From Euryarchaeota archaeon UBA4 (GTDB taxonomy: Archaea > Thermoplasmatota > Poseidoniia > Poseidoniales > Thalassarchaeaceae): a stretch of 5,855 nucleotides of DNA. The notes under the pieces were generated by a model that searched no databases, was not told where the DNA came from, and worked only from the letters and a program-made list of their open reading frames with translations. Positions 5,045 through 5,855 of this stretch are shown here, piece by piece. The stretch is taken from positions 4,995 to 10,849 of the forward strand of contig DAFQ01000044.1 in assembly GCA_002497985.1 (NCBI GenBank). The letters run 5' to 3'. A program made the translations under genes and the position numbers. Numbering within the stretch: position 1 is the stretch's first letter; each line of letters begins with the position of its first letter.

Positions 5045-5855
5045 ATGGACGGGAATATTTTCGAAAAAATTCTCGGACAGGAAAGTCTCTTCCTTGAAAG
5101 AAAGGCTTTCGACCACGCCTTTGAGCCAAACCGTCTACCTCATCGAAAACAAGAGGTTGACTCTCTGGTTAGGAATCTGGTGGATGCCTTGAATGGACAC
5201 ATACCTTCGAATATGCTACTTTATGGAGTTCCTGGTTCTGGCAAAACTGTCGTAACTAGATTCGTACTTTCTCAACTTCTCGAGAAGGGAAAAGAGATGG
5301 ATGAGCCTGTGAAGTGCTATGAGATAAATTGTCGAAATACCGATACAAAATACAGGGTTGTACAGAATGTAGCAACTCAATTATCTCAAAGGGGGGATGT
5401 GCCAATTCCATTCACGGGATGGCCTACCGACAGAGTCCTAGAGACTCTGATTTCCAGGATGGACAGAGTCGGAGGGGTTCACATTATTGTTCTGGATGAG
5501 ATTGACAATCTTGTCTCGAGATCCGGGGATGGGCTGTTATACAATCTTACAAATATCAATACGGTTCTGAAGAATTCCAGATGCTGTATTATTGGCATAA
5601 GTAATGACTTGCACTTCACCCAACAACTAGACCCCAGAGTTAGTTCCAGACTCAGTCAAGAAGATCTGGTATTCCACCCGTATGGTGCTTTGGAGATTAG
5701 AGACATCCTGGAGGAGCGAGTCAAAGTCGGCCTAAGAGAGGGGGCATTGGACGAAGGCGTTGTCCAGCTATGTGCGGCTCTCGCTGCACAGGAACATGGA
5801 GATGCAAGAAGGGCCTTGGATCTGCTTAGGATATCCATACAGAAGGCAGAGCAAG
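5045..5855 (+). CDS. cdc6: Orc1/Cdc6-family replication initiator, 3' end cut by window
   Basis: This AAA+ ATPase binds origin DNA and helps load the MCM helicase in archaea. The 270 residues visible start MDGNIFEKIL, with the family's typical N-terminal FEPNRLPHRKQEV (26-38). Walker A is GVPGSGKT (61-68) and Walker B IIVLDEID (147-154). An initiator-specific segment LLYNLTNIN lies at 164-172. Sensor 1 is IGISND with N187, the arginine-finger region DPRVSSRL (196-203), and sensor 2 GDARRALDLLR (252-262). The end of the lid region and the C-terminal winged-helix DNA-binding domain lie beyond the window. ATG 5045 matches the expected family N-terminus; GGAG at 5029-5032 is 12 nt upstream. An in-frame ATG at 5027 would add six residues (MEKCKK). 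The frame stays open back to 4907 but that part does not look conserved. The upstream gap may be its origin. Confidence 0.95.
   Translation, partial: MDGNIFEKILGQESLFLERKAFDHAFEPNRLPHRKQEVDSLVRNLVDALNGHIPSNMLLYGVPGSGKTVVTRFVLSQLLEKGKEMDEPVKCYEINCRNTDTKYRVVQNVATQLSQRGDVPIPFTGWPTDRVLETLISRMDRVGGVHIIVLDEIDNLVSRSGDGLLYNLTNINTVLKNSRCCIIGISNDLHFTQQLDPRVSSRLSQEDLVFHPYGALEIRDILEERVKVGLREGALDEGVVQLCAALAAQEHGDARRALDLLRISIQKAEQ

Noticed and set aside
4872..5192. Plus-strand ORF of 106 codons ahead of and overlapping orc1/cdc6
   Set aside because: It overlaps the clearly conserved initiator N-terminus in another frame for about 150 bp, and its product shows no recognisable motif.
1..5855. CRISPR array, insertion sequence, toxin-antitoxin or defence system
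   Set aside because: No spaced direct repeats, transposase motifs, terminal inverted repeats or defence-type domains are visible. The genes are housekeeping or metabolic.

Overview
The window looks like euryarchaeal chromosome. The strongest evidence is the gene running off the right edge: an Orc1/Cdc6-family AAA+ replication initiator, with its motifs in archaeal form (Walker A GVPGSGKT, Walker B VLDEID, an LLYNLTNIN initiator-specific segment, sensor-2 GDARRALDLLR). TATA-like boxes, alternative TTG and GTG starts, weak Shine-Dalgarno signals, roughly even base composition and aerobic-style metabolic genes would fit a marine Thermoplasmatota lineage such as the Poseidoniales. The lineage is inference; the archaeal call is firm.

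Left two thirds (about 1-3731, minus strand): three genes are read leftward in close succession. The first is a CysJ/cytochrome P450 reductase-type FAD/NADPH oxidoreductase that lacks the usual FMN domain (2451-3731, TTG start). After a 63-nt gap comes a stand-alone biotin carboxylase (1041-2387). Its stop codon abuts the start codon of a PfkB-family sugar or nucleoside kinase (78-1040). The kinase stop overlaps, as ATGA, the start of a 26-codon ORF that ends exactly at the window edge. The layout suggests one transcript. The carboxylase needs a biotin carrier and a carboxyltransferase, and neither is encoded here.

Middle (3732-3848): a 117-bp divergent intergenic region holds a TATA-like element usable on both strands, a stem-loop and a repeated GTCAAGT word. 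To its right, on the plus strand, lies a short RNase Z-like metallo-beta-lactamase-fold hydrolase (3849-4640, GTG start) with a complete set of metal ligands.

Right end (4641-5855): a gap of about 404 bp precedes the orc1/cdc6 gene. It contains an AT-rich tract (with the end of the preceding gene, 34 of 36 bases A/T), TATA-like boxes, several inverted repeats, a six-base-periodic cluster of CAAT/ATTG words, and a 12-bp match resembling the core of an archaeal origin recognition box. Archaeal origins commonly sit next to orc1/cdc6, so this gap is the best candidate for something undescribed. The origin call is an inference that needs replication or binding data. I saw no tRNA, rRNA, CRISPR array, insertion sequence or defence cassette.
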